From Brachypterus glaber (Eukaryota > Arthropoda > Insecta > Coleoptera > Kateretidae), in contig OY294048.1 in the NCBI GenBank assembly GCA_958510825.1, forward strand, positions 33,755,026 to 33,819,025: a stretch of DNA of 64,000 bases. Reading direction: 5' to 3'. Positions 24,057 to 35,580 of the stretch are shown here, piece by piece (the first letter of the stretch is position 1; the number at the start of each line of letters is the position of its first letter). A program made the translations under genes and the position numbers. The notes below the pieces were generated by a model, which was not told the origin of the DNA, did no database searches, and worked only from the letters and a program-made list of their open reading frames with translations.

Positions 24057-25672
24057 TGTACTTTACAGAAAAGTAATCAGTAAAATAGCAGCTGGTCCTG
24101 TTCAAGATAAAGCTAAATCAGTTAACAAAAAATTATTATTTGCATTATACTATTTCGACAAAAACATTAAAAACTGCATTTTTAAGGTTAAATTTAAGTA
24201 CATACAGTTGCGATCTTCAAAAAGTACTACACCCAAAAATTGTACATTTAAATTTAATATAATAATAATTTAACTTGTCACTAAAGTCGGTTGATGACTT
24301 AACTAAGTCAGAGTTACATAAAACTAAGTATAACAGTCGTTTTGTTTAAAACATAATTTTTCCAAGTGTCAAATGTGTCAACATGCTTCACTTAAGCCAG
24401 TAACAAAAATCAATTTTAACAATATATTTTGGAGCTAATATAAGGAAAATGGCCGAGAAATTAAAGAATTCTACACGCCAAATATATAGGATAAAGGTTT
24501 GGGTCCTTTAACTGCTGGAAGTTTCACAAAGTTTTAAAATTTTTATAGAACCACATGTAAGTAAATGATAATAAAGCCTTTTATGTAATATTTATCTTGC
24601 CTGTTCTTTAATTAATAGAGTATAATAAACTTAAAACGGCTAATTAAGTTAATATTTACGTAAGTAAAAAATAACCTTAATATACGTCAAAAAATCTGTC
24701 ATAAAATTAGATTTTTAAAAGCGTTTTTCTCCGAAACTGGTCATTTAATTTGGCTGCAATTTTCCTAATTTAATGTTTACCCCCAAAATTTGAGGCAGTT
24801 TGACTAAGGCCCAGGAACCCCCCTATGTGTGCCAGGTTCTTTACTGACATTGTAACCCTTAAAATTTCATTGTAAATAAAGCACTTAAAACAGATTTTAA
24901 AAATTTGGTGACCTCAAGGTTCAATGCTGTAGTACTTTTTTTATTCCAACTGTACGCGTAATACACGTGTAATATATGAAAACGCTAAAAACAAAGCTAA
25001 GTTTTTGCTTTTCGTTTGGACTTTTATATTTTTAGATTATTAAATAAAATCAAAACAAAGATTTTTTAAAAAAAATAAAGAGGTTATTAATATTGCTACT
25101 TAAAGAAATTAAAAAAAATATTAAACTTTGTTGGGTATGTTATATGTCAAATTTAGAATTTGACAAATACATTAACGTGTATCTTTAAAATATTAAATAT
25201 TTAACATTAATTTAAACGTGTCCGCCAGTGTATCAGACAAATCATGTATAAATAATATACAATTTCGTAGTGTATAAAAAACAACAAAGTTGTAAAATTT
25301 TCCAAACAGCTGAATTAAACATATATTTTCTTAAGATTATTTAAGAGATCTTTATTTAGATTTTATTTGATAGTCTTAGAAAGCAAAGTCTAAGCTTTGT
25401 TTTAAGCTTTTTTGGATGGTGTAATTAAACCTGTTAATAAAAATACTAGACCTTAATTTAACCTAAAAAATAAAGTTTTTTAATGTTTTTTTTTTAAACG
25501 AAATGAAAATTATGATTATTTGTTAACATATGTGCAAAAAGTACTACAAGAAATACGTAATTTAATTTATAAAATATTATTGCTAATGATGGAGGACTCT
25601 CCTGAAGAACTTTTAGCATTATTTTAGAACAGGACCAGCTGTGATTTTACTGATTACTAAAAGTCCAAACCC
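24057..25672. mobile_element. 1.6-kb inverted-repeat element with nested insertion
   Basis: The left arm 'aagtaatcagtaaaatagcagctggtcctgttc' region (24071-24105) pairs with the right arm at 25625-25660. A TA-flanked element (24205-24952) is inserted between them. The remaining interior is AT-rich without a frame. Confidence 0.6.
24205..24952. mobile_element. 748-bp MITE with TA duplication, CAGTTG ends
   Basis: CAGTTGCGATCTTC...AAAAAGTACTAC (24205) is matched by GTAGTACTTTTT...CCAACTG (to 24952). TA flanks both ends (24203-24204, 24953-24954). Pairing is limited to the outer 35 bases. Confidence 0.6.
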
Positions 25673-25989
25673 AATTATCAAATCTTTGAAACTCTATATC
25701 TCACCCCCAACTTTAAAATCTAAAATGGAATGCCCCATTTATAATAGTCAAATCGGTTAATATCTTACTTGGGCGTAGCAAATTTTAATATTTAAAATCA
25801 ATTTATTTTGGCAAGAAACCTATTGCTAAGAGACAATGTTTTTGCGTTTATATTTAGAACTACCCAATGTATACATTTTAGTAGAAACCTTCTCTGTTTC
25901 GTTTTTGTTGGGACGCCCGGTATTTATGAAAAGTTATAAAAATCAAGTTATAATGAATAATTTAGACTAATTTGGTATTTATCACATTA

Positions 25990-27010
25990 GGGTGCTTTTT
26001 TTTCGACTATTTTTGTTTTTTCGGTCCCATCACGAAATTTTGTTGGAAGTACCCTAGAAAAAAATTCCCTCAAAATTTTAGCCCTTAATATTAATATTAA
26101 GTAGTGGACCAAGGCATGTAAAGATTTCCCATTGAAAATACACGTAAACTTTGATTTTTTTTCTTTAAATTACTATAGCTTAGCGGCATTTTATGGCATC
26201 GCTTCGACCAAAGACAGGCATTTCTCAAAATTGAATGCTCTACAAAAGTGCCCATTGCGGCATAATCATAACTCGTACTGGTGAGGTAGTTTGGGCCACC
26301 AAACCCAATTTTTTCATAAAATTTACGTTTTTCTGTCCTTATCTCGTAATTGACAAGAGCTACAAAAAATATTCAAATGATAAACTTGTAGGAAATTTAA
26401 TTTCCTACAAAAATGGTCCTTGGCACTAAATCTCTAACATTAATATTTCTTGAGATATTAAATTCAAAAGTTTTTGTTATTTTTTATAATTTGACGTGAT
26501 ACTCGATAATAATTTGAAATAACAAAAACTTTAGAATTTAATATCTCAAGAAATATTGATGTTAGCGATTTAGTGCCAACGACCATTTTTATAGGAAATT
26601 AAATTTCCTACAAGTTTATTATTTAAATATTTTTTGTAGCTCTTGTCAATTACGAGATAAGGACAGAAAAACGTAAATTTTATGAAAAATTTGGGTTTGG
26701 TGGCCCAAACTACCTCACCAGTACGAGTTATGATTATGCCGCAATGAGCACTTTTGTAGAGCATTCAATTTTGAGAAATACCTGTCTATGGTCGAAGCGA
26801 TGCCATAAAATGCCGCTAAGCTATAGAAATTTAAAGAAAAAAAAATCAAAGTTTACGTGTATTTTTAATGGGAAATCTTTACATGCCTTGGTCCACTACT
26901 TAATATTAATATTAAGGGCTAAAATTTTGAGGGATTTTTTTTTAGGGTACTTCCAACAAAATTTCGTGAAGGGACCGAAAAAACAAAAATAGTCGAAAAA
27001 AAAAGCACCC
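25990..27010. mobile_element. 1021-bp near-perfect foldback element with TA duplication
   Basis: GGGTGCTTTTTTTTCGAC (25990) is mirrored at 27010, with TA outside both ends (25988-25989, 27011-27012). The two arms, about 490 bases each, differ at only a handful of sites by eye, around a spacer near 26490-26520. Identical-strand logic produces twin 64-codon frames (26235-26429 plus, 26570-26764 minus) with almost the same sequence. They are arm shadows and nothing suggests a protein. The high arm identity implies a recent origin or gene conversion between the arms. Confidence 0.85.
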
Positions 27011-27012
27011 TA

Positions 27013-27200
27013 TTATATAATGTAGTAAAAATAATTCTATTTTGTTTGACTGGGACAAAATAATAAAAGTTAAACCATTCAACTTTTATAGAAATCAGTT
27101 CTTAGTAGAATGAAAAAAGGGCTTCAATTTGTAATTAACCAAAAATTGTCCAAATATTAACCAAAAAACCTGCGTTATATTTCTATATTGCCGTGACTAA
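27013..27200 (-). other. Start of AP-1 sigma last intron
   Basis: This is downstream of the GTTAGT donor at 27201. The terminal coding exon, expected to encode only about 15 residues, was not found here or further left. Confidence 0.4.
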
Positions 27201-27201
27201 C

Positions 27202-27339
27202 CTCTTGCAATAGATCCTGGGCGGCTATGGCTTTCAAAACGTTCTTCTTACTGGTCTCTTGGATCTCCCCACCCAATAGAAGCTCATCTAATATGAAGTA
27301 TGCCTTTTCAAAGTTGAAAATAATATCAAGTTCGCAAAC
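27202..27339 (-). CDS. AP1S: AP-1 complex subunit sigma, third visible exon
   Basis: This exon encodes 46 residues starting [19 protein letters not shown] and continuing through [19 protein letters not shown] to AAQDLLQE. It is the conserved C-terminal half of the sigma subunit of the AP-1 clathrin adaptor, which helps recognise acidic dileucine signals and sorts cargo at the trans-Golgi network and endosomes. It is bounded by a tttttttgtAG acceptor (27341-27340) and a GTTAGT donor (27201-27196). It is in phase 0 with the preceding exon, whose last codon is AGT. Sigma subunits end about 12-16 residues after DLLQE, so one short exon remains. It was not located, because a 45-bp exon cannot be picked out by eye in this AT-rich sequence. 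Confidence 0.93.
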
Positions 27340-27341
27340 CT

Positions 27342-28942
27342 ACAAAAAAACACAATTTTATATACGTTTTACTTATGATTAAGCATACTAGAGTGCCATC
27401 AAAAATGTTTTTTCTTCGATTTTCGATCAAAATGGCTCGGATTTCTTCTCTACGTCATTTGCGTAAAATATTCTCAAATTTTTGTTCAAATTAACACATT
27501 CGCTATCAAGCGGCTCAGGGAGATTCAACATTAGATTATATATACATAGATGCGCCTTGAGTCCACATCAAACCGAAATATTTTCATTGCTATATCCAGG
27601 TAGATTTCACCTTCCCGCTTCTGGTCACCACTCATCGCTATAGTGGTTTGTTGACAAATATGTTATACTTTACCTCTTCGCAACCTCACCGCTATAGTGG
27701 TTTGTTTACAATTGGCTTTGTATATGTTCTACATAAAACAAATCAACATTAATGACATATCTATGTATATATTATCTGATGATTCAACATTAAAAAGTAT
27801 AAAAAAAAGTTCATATACACCTAGGTTCGAAATTCAGAGTACTACTAGGTCTTAAAAAGTAACCCTTCCTAAGTGGGCGTAGCTCCCTTAAAATCAATTT
27901 GTGATCAATTGTGTATGGGAATTTTTTGTATAGTTTTTAATGTAGAATCGCTCTGTATTATTAAAATTTTTATTGGCGCGATTTTTAGTTCCTATTTTTG
28001 ATGCTCAGAACGTGAAAAAATCTCTTTAACTGCAAATTTCTCGAAAACGGTTAGTTCTACGGTGTTATATCGATTAAATAGTTCGCTGAGTTATCGTGTA
28101 CACAAAAAATGTAACATCGGACAGACAGACGCACGTTTTAAAGTTTCTTATTTTTTCATGAAACACGTTTTTATCCAAGAATTTCTTGTCTAGGACGTTT
28201 TTTGGCGATTTCGGAAAATTCAAAACTACCGTATTATACTTTTCTAGCGCTCACGCGCTGTAAATAGTATAATAATAAATTACTCCTTTAGTTTTAAGTT
28301 CTTGTATAATTTGATATGCTTATGTTACGCCATAACCTCTAAACCTGTTCATTCACAAAAATCTAGATCCATCTTAGAGAATAAGCCTTGTAGAAAGAAA
28401 CAGAAAATACTTATCAAAAGTTTTTAATTTGACAAGGCCCTTATCAAATTAAATTAAAAGTAATTATATACCAAGGTAAAGAAGACATTTTTTATAGCCG
28501 AGCGTATTAAATCCCGAGCTGGGTAGAAGCAAGGGATTTAAGAGTGCGAGGTTATAATAGTCTTCTCTACCGTAGTTTATATATTAGTTCTTCACTACTA
28601 GCACTATTTAACTATTTTTATTCAAATAATAAAATAAATTATTAACAGAAATAATATTTCTTGAAATTTTCATAAAAATCAAGTAGCCTTGATCAATGAC
28701 ATTTGCTCAAATAAATACTGACGTTTAAAAATTTAGTTTTTTTTATTTTTTTCATAATATTTAGCTAATTATTGATTGTATTAATGGTTATAATTATGAT
28801 TAATTATATTTAATAAATAGAAAGTAACTAAAAGCTATTTTCTTGGGTTTAATTAGTAAAAATTACACAAAGAACTGAAACATCTAAAGTGACAGAAATC
28901 AATTGTTTATAAAATTTACTCCTACTAGGAGAGAAAAAATTA
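27342..28942. other. AP-1 sigma intron, left part
   Basis: Intron sequence. At about 27870-28200 lies another copy of the 'ctcgaaaacggtt' dispersed family. A direct repeat 'cgctatagtggtttgtt' occurs at 27638 and 27690. There are no other exons. Confidence 0.5.
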
Positions 28943-29557
28943 CACCGGCACACAAAAAAAAAAAGTTGTTTGTACATCAGACACGACCTACCTACCGGCA
29001 TGTATTTTGACCCGCTGAATCCGAATTTCAAGTCAGTTTGGGCCGTCCACCCTTCAATATCGAGTAAATTGTAAAAATAGTAAAAATGGGATAAATAGTC
29101 ATAAAAAAAATTTATGAATCGAAATTAAGCATAATTCTTATGTATTTCGATCCGCTGAATACAAATCTGAAGTTTATTTAGACCATAAGCCGTTCTAAAT
29201 CATAGAAATTGTACAAAAACCTTGAAAAATGTTAAAAGTAGCAAAAAATTGCAATATTGCTATTTTTAACATTTTTCAAGGTTTTTGTACAATTTCTATG
29301 ATTTAGAACGGTTTATGATCTAAATAAACTTCAGATTTGTATTCAGCGGATCGAAATACATAAGAATTATGCTTAATTTCGATTCATAATTTTTTTTTAT
29401 GACTATTTTCCCATTTTTACTATTTTTACAATTTACTCGATATTGAAGGGTGGACGGCCCAAACTGACTTGAAATTCGGATTCAGCGGGTCAAAATACAT
29501 GCCGGTAGGTAGGTCGTGTCTGATGTACAAACAACTTTTTTTTTTTGTGTGCCGGTG
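28943..29557. mobile_element. 615-bp near-perfect palindromic MITE inside the AP-1 sigma intron
   Basis: CACCGGCACACAAAAAAA (28943) is mirrored to 29557, with TTA on both sides (28940-28942, 29558-29560). The arms of about 300 bases are almost identical, and the spacer is only a few bases near 29250 ('aaattgcaatatt'). If transcribed with the gene it would form a long intronic hairpin. The ends resemble the CACAGGCCCACAAAAAA element at 260, and both have a TTA duplication. Confidence 0.85.
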
Positions 29558-29653
29558 TTATTATTGTTATAGGTGAAGAAAATTGATTTCAAAGTCTGAA
29601 AACATGATAAATAATGGTATGTTCTAAAGCTAGTAGTGAAAAAATATACTTAC

Positions 29654-29762
29654 ACTACCAAAATATTTATCCAATAGTTCTACATATCTATGTATTATCT
29701 CCAAAGTTAGAAGTTCATTATCATTCTGCTCAATTGCACAGCAAAAGTATAAGCTGGCATAT
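29654..29762 (-). CDS. AP1S: AP-1 complex subunit sigma, second visible exon
   Basis: The first base completes an Arg codon (AG|A), and 36 codons follow: [23 protein letters not shown] and [13 protein letters not shown]. This is the invariant core of AP-1 sigma, where a longin-like fold packs against the gamma-adaptin trunk. The splice acceptor tttttttAG (29764-29763) and donor GTAAGT (29653-29648) are canonical. The phase agrees exactly with both neighbouring exons. [13 protein letters not shown] is the wording I know from insect AP-1 sigma. Confidence 0.95.
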
Positions 29763-30119
29763 CTAAAAAAATCAATTAAAATTTACATTACGCATGTTTT
29801 GGGTTTGAATAACTCAAAAATAATAATTCTGAGAAAAATATCGGTAAGATTTATAGAGAAGGAAAAGTTTCTACACAAAAATTACCCTTCTCATTGCCTG
29901 ACAGGAGACCGCTGGGGGCACCATGTTTAAAATAGGAAATATAACCATTGTTATACTTAGCTAGAAAGCTCTTTTTAGTGGTAAAAAAATTCCAAAAATC
30001 GTCAATATTTTGCCTCAAAAATTAGAACAACCCTTAATCGGAGCGTTTTTTTTTGTTGGTGATCTGTGGTTTTTTGCACCTACATCCCCCTTTCTTACCG
30101 TGTGTCAGACTATACAAAC

Positions 30120-30298
30120 CTTTTATAAACAATTTTCAGATCTTTCCACTCCAAAAAACTGCACATTTTTGGCTTCCTAGCCAAAATGGTTGTGATCAAC
30201 TCTCTTGTGATTTTCTTCTTAAGTTTGTCTGGATGTGCCACATACCATTTTTGTAATCTTAATTTGCCTTGACGGCTGAATAACAGCATAAACTGCAT
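30120..30298 (-). CDS. AP1S: AP-1 complex subunit sigma, first visible coding exon
   Basis: This exon encodes [20 protein letters not shown] and continues through [29 protein letters not shown], ending with two bases of an Arg codon. This is the N-terminal half of the sigma subunit. It begins directly after a tttctcAG acceptor (30300-30299) and ends at a GTTTGT donor (30119). In AP-1 sigma genes the first Met is usually carried by an upstream exon, giving an MM start, so a small 5' exon beyond 30300 is expected. It was not identified. Translation from the Met at 30298 would also give an almost complete protein. The 64-codon opposite-strand frame over this exon is a shadow. Confidence 0.94.
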
Positions 30299-30300
30299 CT

Positions 30301-31267
30301 GAGAAATAAAGAAACAAAATGATACACTTCAAGGATATAATACTGGGGTTTGGAACGGAAATTAAATCGTTGACGTTGACCTTTCAAAAGGGGTTATGTT
30401 ATGTTTTAATTTTTTTGCCAAATTGAGTTAATAAGGAATATAATATCTCAGACCATAAACGCATAAATTACTATTAAAAGAAACTAAAAAAAAAGTCTTG
30501 AGCCCTTTTTTAGTGTCCTAAAAATCGTTGTTTTTAAAAGGGGTTACGTCCTTAGACTAAACTAGCGTAAAAGCAAAAAAAAATTAAAATTTTTGCACGA
30601 ATACAATAATTGTATTTTCAAATTTTCAAAATGGAAAAGCAAAAGCAGCAAAACAGTTAAACTGAAAAAAAGAATTGGGCAAAAAAGTGTTTGGGCATGC
30701 ACTTGACTACAGTTATTGCATAAAATTATTATATATTAGTAGGCTTTATAATTATAAAAGCACATGCATAAACTCGTTTCTGTAGCTTAAAGGGTTCCGG
30801 AGATATTTAACAAAAATCTAATTTGCGGGGTTGTCCATAAAAGACCGTAGCTCCCTTCCAAAGCATTTTGGGACATAAGTTTATATGAACTTTTTTCACG
30901 TATTTTGATAGGAATTTACCTCTCAAAGTTTTGAAACGCTAACTTGAAAAATGAGTCTTGCATATTAGCGCGAATTGAAAACTTTAAATTAAAAAATATC
31001 GCTCAAATGACCTAAAGTAGCGAAACCCGGGTTACCCGGGGTACCCCTTGGGGAATCGACTATATTAGACCTATATTTTCAAATGACGTTGATAGATTTC
31101 TTGTCTAAACGATCAAGTTCAATTTTGTCGCACTAACTAGCTAACATAAGGGCCTAACCCTCATTTTTTGCAAAATACGGTTTTTGCTTGAAATGGGTAC
31201 TACCTACTTAACGTACTTTATCGCTCGTTAATAAATATTTCTAATATTTTACTAGAAGTGTTTTTTT
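30301..31267. other. AT-rich stretch upstream of the AP-1 sigma exon
   Basis: No exon was recognised, although the 5' exon and promoter of the AP-1 sigma gene should lie in this direction. A compact palindromic patch 'cccgggttacccggggtacccc' type occurs at 31026-31051. At 30780-30900 there is sequence of the 'cttaaagggttccggagata' family seen elsewhere. Confidence 0.45.
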
Positions 31268-31553
31268 GCCCCACCCGAATATTTACCGTTAACTATTCTT
31301 ATTTAAAAAAGGCTATAAATATATTTATAACTAGGAAAGATAAGATTTTATAAAAAAATACTTTATTATAAACGGGTCGGTAAGGCTTCTTTAATAATTT
31401 ACTTTTTTTTGCCCCATTCAAATTTTTACCGTTAACTATTCTTGGTTACAAAAGGCTTATGAACCTATTTAAGACTAGCAAAGAGAAAATGTTATGCAAA
31501 AACAACCTTATTAGAAATGTGTGGGTAAGGCCCTTTTGATAATTAAGGGCATT
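31268..31553. repeat. Diverged 143-bp tandem duplication
   Basis: Two adjacent units each start with 'gcccca', then share 'tttaccgttaactattctt', 'aaaaggct' and 'gtaaggc'. The unit starts are 31268 and 31411. The units differ at many sites, so the duplication is old. Confidence 0.65.
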
Positions 31554-31974
31554 GTTTAGGCCCTTATTTTAACTTTTTTTTGTTGAAATCTACATAAAAC
31601 GATGTAAACAATCAAACACTACTAAAATATAATTATTATTAAGTATAAATATCATTAGAAAAAAAATTAATCACATTTTTGCTTCTCCTGTAAAATAATA
31701 ATTTTGTGGGTTAGGGCCTTATGTTAGTTGCTCTCTTCAAAATATTATGTACATAATATGTATATTATATTATTTTCTAATATTGTAATTTCTTGTGTTG
31801 AATAAATTGGAAAACTGAAATTGAAAATTGAAACTAAATTCATCAAATTGAAACCTAGCTCTAAAAAACTGAGTACCTAGCGACCGAATATACTCTTCGA
31901 GTATCGCCGCCCAAAAACCGCGGCCTAAAAATAATACACTGCCCAGTAAAAGCGCTTTCCCATTTTTCACCTCC

Positions 31975-32550
31975 GCGCGTAAAATGGATTTTTTTATTAT
32001 CAGATCCACTTTCAGCAACCATAAAAACCTTAGTATACCAATTTTCAGGAAAACTACCCTCTGGCCCTTTGGGGGTAAAATTAGAATTTTGTTATAGTCA
32101 GATTCCCTTTCAACAACCTCAAAAACCCCAATATACAAATTAGCACGAAAACTACCCCTTACCCCTCACGGGGTGGACTTATTAGAATATTTTTATTATC
32201 AGATTCACTTTCAGCAACCTCAAAAAACTACCCCCACCCCTCGGGGGGTGGATTTAGAATTTTTTTATTATCAAATTCACTTTCAGAAACCTTAAAAACC
32301 CCAATATACCAGTTTTCACAAAAACTACCCCCCGCCCCTCAGGGGGTGAAATTAGAAAAAAGTTATTATCAGATTCAAATTCGTCAACCCCAAAAGCCCC
32401 TATATACCAATTTTGAGGAAAACATTGAAAATATTTTAAAATATTTACCCCCTCACCACCTTGGGGGTGGAGTTAAAGAAAATTTATTATCAGATTCAAT
32501 TTCAGCAACCTCAAAAACCCCATATATAGCAATTTTCAAATTTTTCTAAT
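31975..32550. repeat. Tandem array of about 100-bp units with C/G-run hairpins
   Basis: Six units are marked by 'attatcagattcactttcagcaacc'-type sequence at about 31998, 32094, 32195, 32268, 32365 and 32486 (spacings 96, 101, 73, 97, 121). Each is followed by 'aaaaaccccaatatacca' and a short hairpin of a C run opposite GGGGGTGGA. The frames that cross the array come from the repeat. Unit length varies through indels. Confidence 0.75.
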
Positions 32551-34362
32551 AAAAATGTATTTTTGACCATTGCCCCTTGCCGCACTCCAATGTTTACCAA
32601 AAACAATCCCGAGCGAGAACTTTTGGTAACATACCTGTATGACAAATTTCAAGTCTCTAACTTAAAGCGTTCTTAAGTTATCGTGCCCACAAGATTTCCC
32701 GGACAGACCGCGATCGACCGACAATTTTTTTTTGCTTGAAATTGACTTATATCGACCTAAAACGTCATAAAATGCAAAAATATGCGAAAAAAAATTTGGA
32801 AAATTTTTGCACGAATACAAGGCTTTCCGAAATTTTGAAAATTTTCAAAATCGGAAAGCAATTACAGTTTCATGTACTATTAAAAAACGTAAATGCTTTT
32901 TGGATGTTTGGTTCATGATTGCATGAAAGAACACCTTCATTAAAGCGATAAGGTAGAAAACAATTTCGTGGAACTCAGCTTCACAAAGTTTAATATGTAT
33001 TTTCAAATATGCGTTTTACACTGATAATGAACTACATTTTCAGAGAATGTAATTAAAACATTGACAACATTGTTCAAAAGGTGTTATGTAAATATCGACA
33101 AAAAAAGCGATTTAGTTAAATTCTAGTTTAAGGTCAAGTTTAAATAATGATTTTCCGATGTTTATGTAAAAACTGTGCATGAAAAGAAAAGTCTAGGATA
33201 AATATCGGTAAAAGATTTGATTGATTTAATCTGCAAAGTTAGTGATTTTATCTTTTCATTTTATCGATCGGTGCCGGGGGGTAATTCTGTCGTCACGTAC
33301 GTTACATTCGTACACCTTAATTTAGGTCTCCGAAAATTACTTGATAGTTTATTCATTTGTATTTCAGGGTATAATCCTTAGTAACTTTTTTTGATATTTT
33401 TTAGCCTATTTATAAATTTAATAATCAACTAGATGAAACGTTGCAAGCACTCTGTCAAAACATCGGCACTATTGTACACTAGAGCCATCTAGTTTGCAAA
33501 TTTCAAACTAGGTGTTTTGTTTGATTTTAAATTCTGTATCTTTAAAACATTATATTCTAGCAAAAAACGGTATATAACATTTTTTATAGGGCTTTAAAAG
33601 AGCTTTTATTTAAAATATAATTTTTTGAAATCGGGTTATAAATATGTGAGATATGCTAAAAAAAACTTTTACTGCTTTAAACGCCAATATCTCGAAAACA
33701 ATGCGTTTTAGGCAAACGTTGTTTATAACATTTTTTGACCAATTTAAAATTATCTTTTATATAAGTGCTAAACTAACCAAATACAATAATAATTGCCTTA
33801 ATTATAAACAAAAAACGCTAAAAATAGGAGTTTTACTCTATTTTTACCCCCTTACCCCCAATCGTTTACCCCTAAAATCTAATCAGCTCTTCGGAATACG
33901 ATAAGAAACAATATGCAAAAAACCGCAAGTCGATATCTCATATAGAAATGGAGTTAGGGAGTTTACACCCAGACAGACAGACAGACGGACGCAAATTTTT
34001 TTTTACTGATTTCGACTCAGAATGGTCTAAAACGTGGTCAAAGATTTTGACTTTTCGGCGAAGATTTCAATACATCGGCACTCTTAGTAGCACTAAGTGC
34101 TGATGTAATCCAAATAAAAATAATGCAGCTTATTTGCGCATTTTGCATGTTACAAAATTTGTACACCTATGCAATTAACTGCAATTTCGCAGTTCTTTCA
34201 CACGTTTTTTTGAAACAGATCTTTAGACAGCCTGATTTTTTTTGTGCGTTTCTACATGCAAGTTAACCACAGTGCTAAATTTTTTTCTTAATCGGGCGCT
34301 CGATTCAGCCCCCAGCTGCCAAAACATCATACCTTGTTAGAAAAGCCCTATTTTCTTAATTC
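32551..34362. other. AT-rich stretch without a gene
   Basis: This contains repeat-like sequence that recurs in style across the window ('tcgtgcccacaag', 'ggacagaccgcgatcgaccg', an AGAC microsatellite at 33969-33987). Short frames at 32346, 32736 and 33653 show no domain. No gene recognised. Confidence 0.4.
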
Positions 34363-34590
34363 TTGTATAACAATGAAGCTGAAGTTTGCACCGTTTTTTG
34401 AAACGAAAATTCAAATAGTATAACATACGTTTTTAGACCACGAGTACAAGTTTAGAAAACAAACCGCTTGCGGCGAGTTTTCTAAAGTAGTAGTGCGCTA
34501 AAAACGTGTTATGGAATAAGTGCTTTAATATACTATTTGAATTTTCGATGCAAAAAAACGTTGCAAACTTCAGCTTCATGTATAACATTG
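34363..34590. mobile_element. 228-bp inverted-repeat element
   Basis: 'cttgtataacaatgaagctgaagtttgca' (34363) pairs with its inverse ending near 34590. Inward, 'aaattcaaatagta' pairs, as do 'gtttttagaccac' and 'gtgcgctaaaaac'. The centre contains 'cgcttgcggc'. A related central block lies at 58655-58735. Confidence 0.6.
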
Positions 34591-34931
34591 TTATTATAAA
34601 ATATATTGACTTAAAATTTGGGTAACACTTGACTCTCACTCTCTTGAGTCACTATAATTTTATTAATTTTTTTTTTGATTTTAACGCATAGGGGGCGCTT
34701 TGGTAAATTTTCCTTAAAATAATACCTTTTTTGGAGAGTCAAATTCTAGAGGGGGCAACGATGTCCAGAAAAACCATGATATATGCGTAAAACTATGGGT
34801 ATTCAACTTTTTAGTTCTATGGTATTTCCACAGACTAACAATGCCCCAGCTTGCTAGATCAATTATAGTGAAGGACTGCACGTATGCCATTTTCCCTGTG
34901 TATTTTTGGGTAAATTTGATTGATTTCAGTC

Positions 34932-35151
34932 TTATACAAAACAAATCGTAGCATTTTGTACAGACATTTAACAACATTTTGGAACTTTTATAATGTGGGG
35001 TGAAAAAGTTATTTTTTTTCTTCTTTTTAATTAGAAAACAGTTATACAAAACAAATCGTAGCATTTTGTACAGACATTTAACAACATTTTGGAACTTTTA
35101 TAATGTGGGGTGAAAAAGTTATTTTTTTTCTTCTTTTTAATTAGAAAACAG
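34932..35151. repeat. Exact 110-bp tandem duplication
   Basis: 34932-35041 and 35042-35151 are identical by eye, each starting 'ttatacaaaacaaatcgta' and ending 'aattagaaaacag'. The boundaries show no obvious mobile-element ends. Confidence 0.85.
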
Positions 35152-35429
35152 TTTTGTTGCCATTTTCTCTATAACTTTTGATAAAAAAAAGGTTTCTTAT
35201 TTTTTTTTGTCAAAAATGAGCTAAGCGCCAAAACTAGGTCAACAAATATTTTTTTGGTTTGAAAAATATATAAAAAGCTATTTTTTTTAACAATTTTGTT
35301 ATTTAAGTTTTTTTCTCACTTCATTAGTTTTTAAAATATGTCTGTTTTTGCAGTTCTGCAACCTTGACATGCTATAGGTCGAAAACAAATGAAGTAAAAA
35401 AAAGTCATCTCTGACACTCAACTATTGTC

Positions 35430-35580
35430 AAATAATAATAATAATAATAATAATAAATTATAATAATAATAATAATGTAAATAATATAATTTTTGTAAAA
35501 CCGGCAGAAAGACTTTGGTCATTTGCCTATTGGTGCTCCAATAAATATATTTTATTTATTATTATAATAATGTTTTTTGT
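35430..35580 (+). mobile_element. LINE 3' tail flanked by (AAT)n microsatellites
   Basis: CCGGCAGAAAGACTTTGGTC at about 35502 matches the minus-strand box near 5220, and (AAT)n-type runs lie on both sides. I read it as the 3' end of the same non-LTR family. No coding part remains. Confidence 0.4.

Noticed and set aside
26235..26764. Twin 64-residue ORFs on opposite strands, like a duplicated small gene
   Set aside because: They are the two arms of a foldback element read outward; no signal peptide, domain or codon pattern supports a protein.
31770..32138. 122-codon minus-strand frame
   Set aside because: Runs through the tandem array beginning at 31975; repeats with length near a multiple of three keep it open by chance.
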